The notes beneath the pieces are model-generated. The model worked only from the letters and a program-made list of their open reading frames with translations, ran no database searches and was not told the DNA's origin. Below, piece by piece: positions 4,756 through 5,061 of a stretch of DNA of 5,061 bases (within the stretch, counting starts at the first letter, position 1; every line of letters starts with the position of its first letter). A program made the position numbers and the translations under genes. Source of the stretch: an uncultured Saprospiraceae bacterium (GTDB lineage Bacteria > Bacteroidota > Bacteroidia > Chitinophagales > Saprospiraceae); the NCBI GenBank assembly GCA_937959095.1, contig CALGLY010000095.1, positions 1 through 5,061 on the forward strand. Direction: 5' to 3'.

Positions 4756-4787
4756 TTTTTTTATTTCATGCTATAACGACTAAATAT

Positions 4788-4824
4788 CGAGGCTTTTGAA
4801 GTTTTGAAAACTTCAAAAGTCTTG
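4788..4824. repeat. Long AT-rich palindrome upstream of the DUF2007 gene
   Basis: Arms 4788-4805 and 4807-4824 are complementary at 16 of 18 positions around a single central G (4806), with core TTTTGAAGTTTT / AAAACTTCAAAA. The two exceptions are G-T pairs, which would hold as G-U in plus-strand RNA but become A-C mismatches in minus-strand RNA. It lies 33 bases before the DUF2007 start. It could be an operator, a dispersed intergenic palindrome, or a terminator for something transcribed rightward. No T-run follows. Confidence 0.75.
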
Positions 4825-4894
4825 TCTCAATCACTTTTCAACGTGAACATTTCATTAAGTACTCGGACAGAATGAAAATGAAAAGTCAAAAACA

Positions 4895-4941
4895 AAGCTT
4901 TATACATTGATTATCAATTAAATACAATGAATCAAAAGCTT
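4895..4941. repeat. Nested inverted repeats in the right-hand intergenic DNA
   Basis: AAGCTTT (4895-4901) pairs with AAAGCTT (4935-4941), CATTG (4905-4909) with CAATG (4925-4929), and the core ATTGATTATCAAT (4906-4918) is a perfect 6-1-6 palindrome. The palindrome has the size of a dimeric regulator's operator. No gene can be assigned to it from this window. Confidence 0.4.
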
Positions 4942-4989
4942 GATATATCTATTTAGGGAATCGGCAAAAAATAATCTACCCACTCTGAC

Positions 4990-5024
4990 TTGTTCTTCCT
5001 GCCCGAACAAGCGGAGCAGGCGGG
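4990..5024. repeat. GC-rich hairpin sequence with alternative pairings
   Basis: A GC-rich island in AT-rich DNA. CTTGTTC (4990-4996) pairs with GAACAAG (5005-5011). CCTGC (4998-5002) pairs with GCAGG (5016-5020), and CCCG (5002-5005) with CGGG (5021-5024). These pairings overlap and cannot all form together. A minus-strand frame is open from the window edge to a TAG at 4976-4978 (27 residues ending RTSQSG), so the right edge might be the 3' end of a gene. The sequence looks more like an intergenic palindromic repeat, and I cannot decide from this window. Confidence 0.45.
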
Positions 5025-5061
5025 TTTCCTTCTAAAAAATCGAAAAAATAAGTCCGTAGCT

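Noticed and set aside
4842..4850. CGTGAACAT, matching nine bases of the inverted box
   Set aside because: A 9-base match without a hairpin or promoter is compatible with chance in 5 kb. It lies in the DNA upstream of the DUF2007 gene, so a target role is not excluded but is unsupported.

Overview
The window looks like a chromosomal segment of a Bacteroidota bacterium. The evidence is a DUF4290 gene (a family I know only from that phylum), promoter-like sites of the Bacteroidota type (TTTG at about -33, TAnnTTTG at about -7), starts without Shine-Dalgarno sequences, and very AT-rich intergenic DNA around moderately AT-rich genes. A Saprospiraceae-like relative is my guess, at low confidence.

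Layout. Positions 1-765 (+) hold the 3' end of a class A penicillin-binding protein (PBP1A type), closed by a clear intrinsic terminator at 819-851. An unusually long non-coding region of about 1.8 kb follows (852-2659). A DUF4290 protein with an Arg/Gly/Asp-rich repeat tail lies at 2660-3442 (+). It converges on a SCO1/SenC copper-chaperone lipoprotein (3527-4213, -), with a perfect 13-bp hairpin between the two stops. Behind that is a DUF2007 protein with one membrane segment (4312-4755, -). The last 300 bases are non-coding or undeterminable and hold several inverted repeats.

The 1.8-kb gap is the most interesting part. It carries four direct copies of one 15-bp box, ATATGTTCATGGGAT, spaced 300, 335 and 310 bp apart. 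Each box is followed at 11-21 bases by a hairpin whose base is always TCGT/ACGA but whose upper stem differs between copies while staying paired. Two copies end in good U-tracts. Two have upstream promoter-like sites of identical geometry (xTTG-N20-CATATTTG). I read this as a tandem array of small RNA genes that have diverged except for the box and the hairpin base.

Between copies 1 and 2 there is a fifth unit on the opposite strand. It has a promoter-like site (TTTG-N20-TAAATTCG), the reverse complement of the box, and a terminator with seven U. Its transcript would pair with the box of all four sense RNAs over 13 bases (one G-U), so it could be an antisense or sponge RNA for the array. A 12-bp perfect inverted repeat brackets it. 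I do not recognise this family. The sequence supports the box, the hairpins and the promoter geometry; transcription and function are inference.

The coding genes are ordinary Bacteroidota housekeeping: peptidoglycan synthesis, copper delivery to cytochrome oxidase, and two conserved proteins of unknown role. DUF2007 and SCO could be co-transcribed. DUF4290 appears to have its own promoter and a long structured leader.
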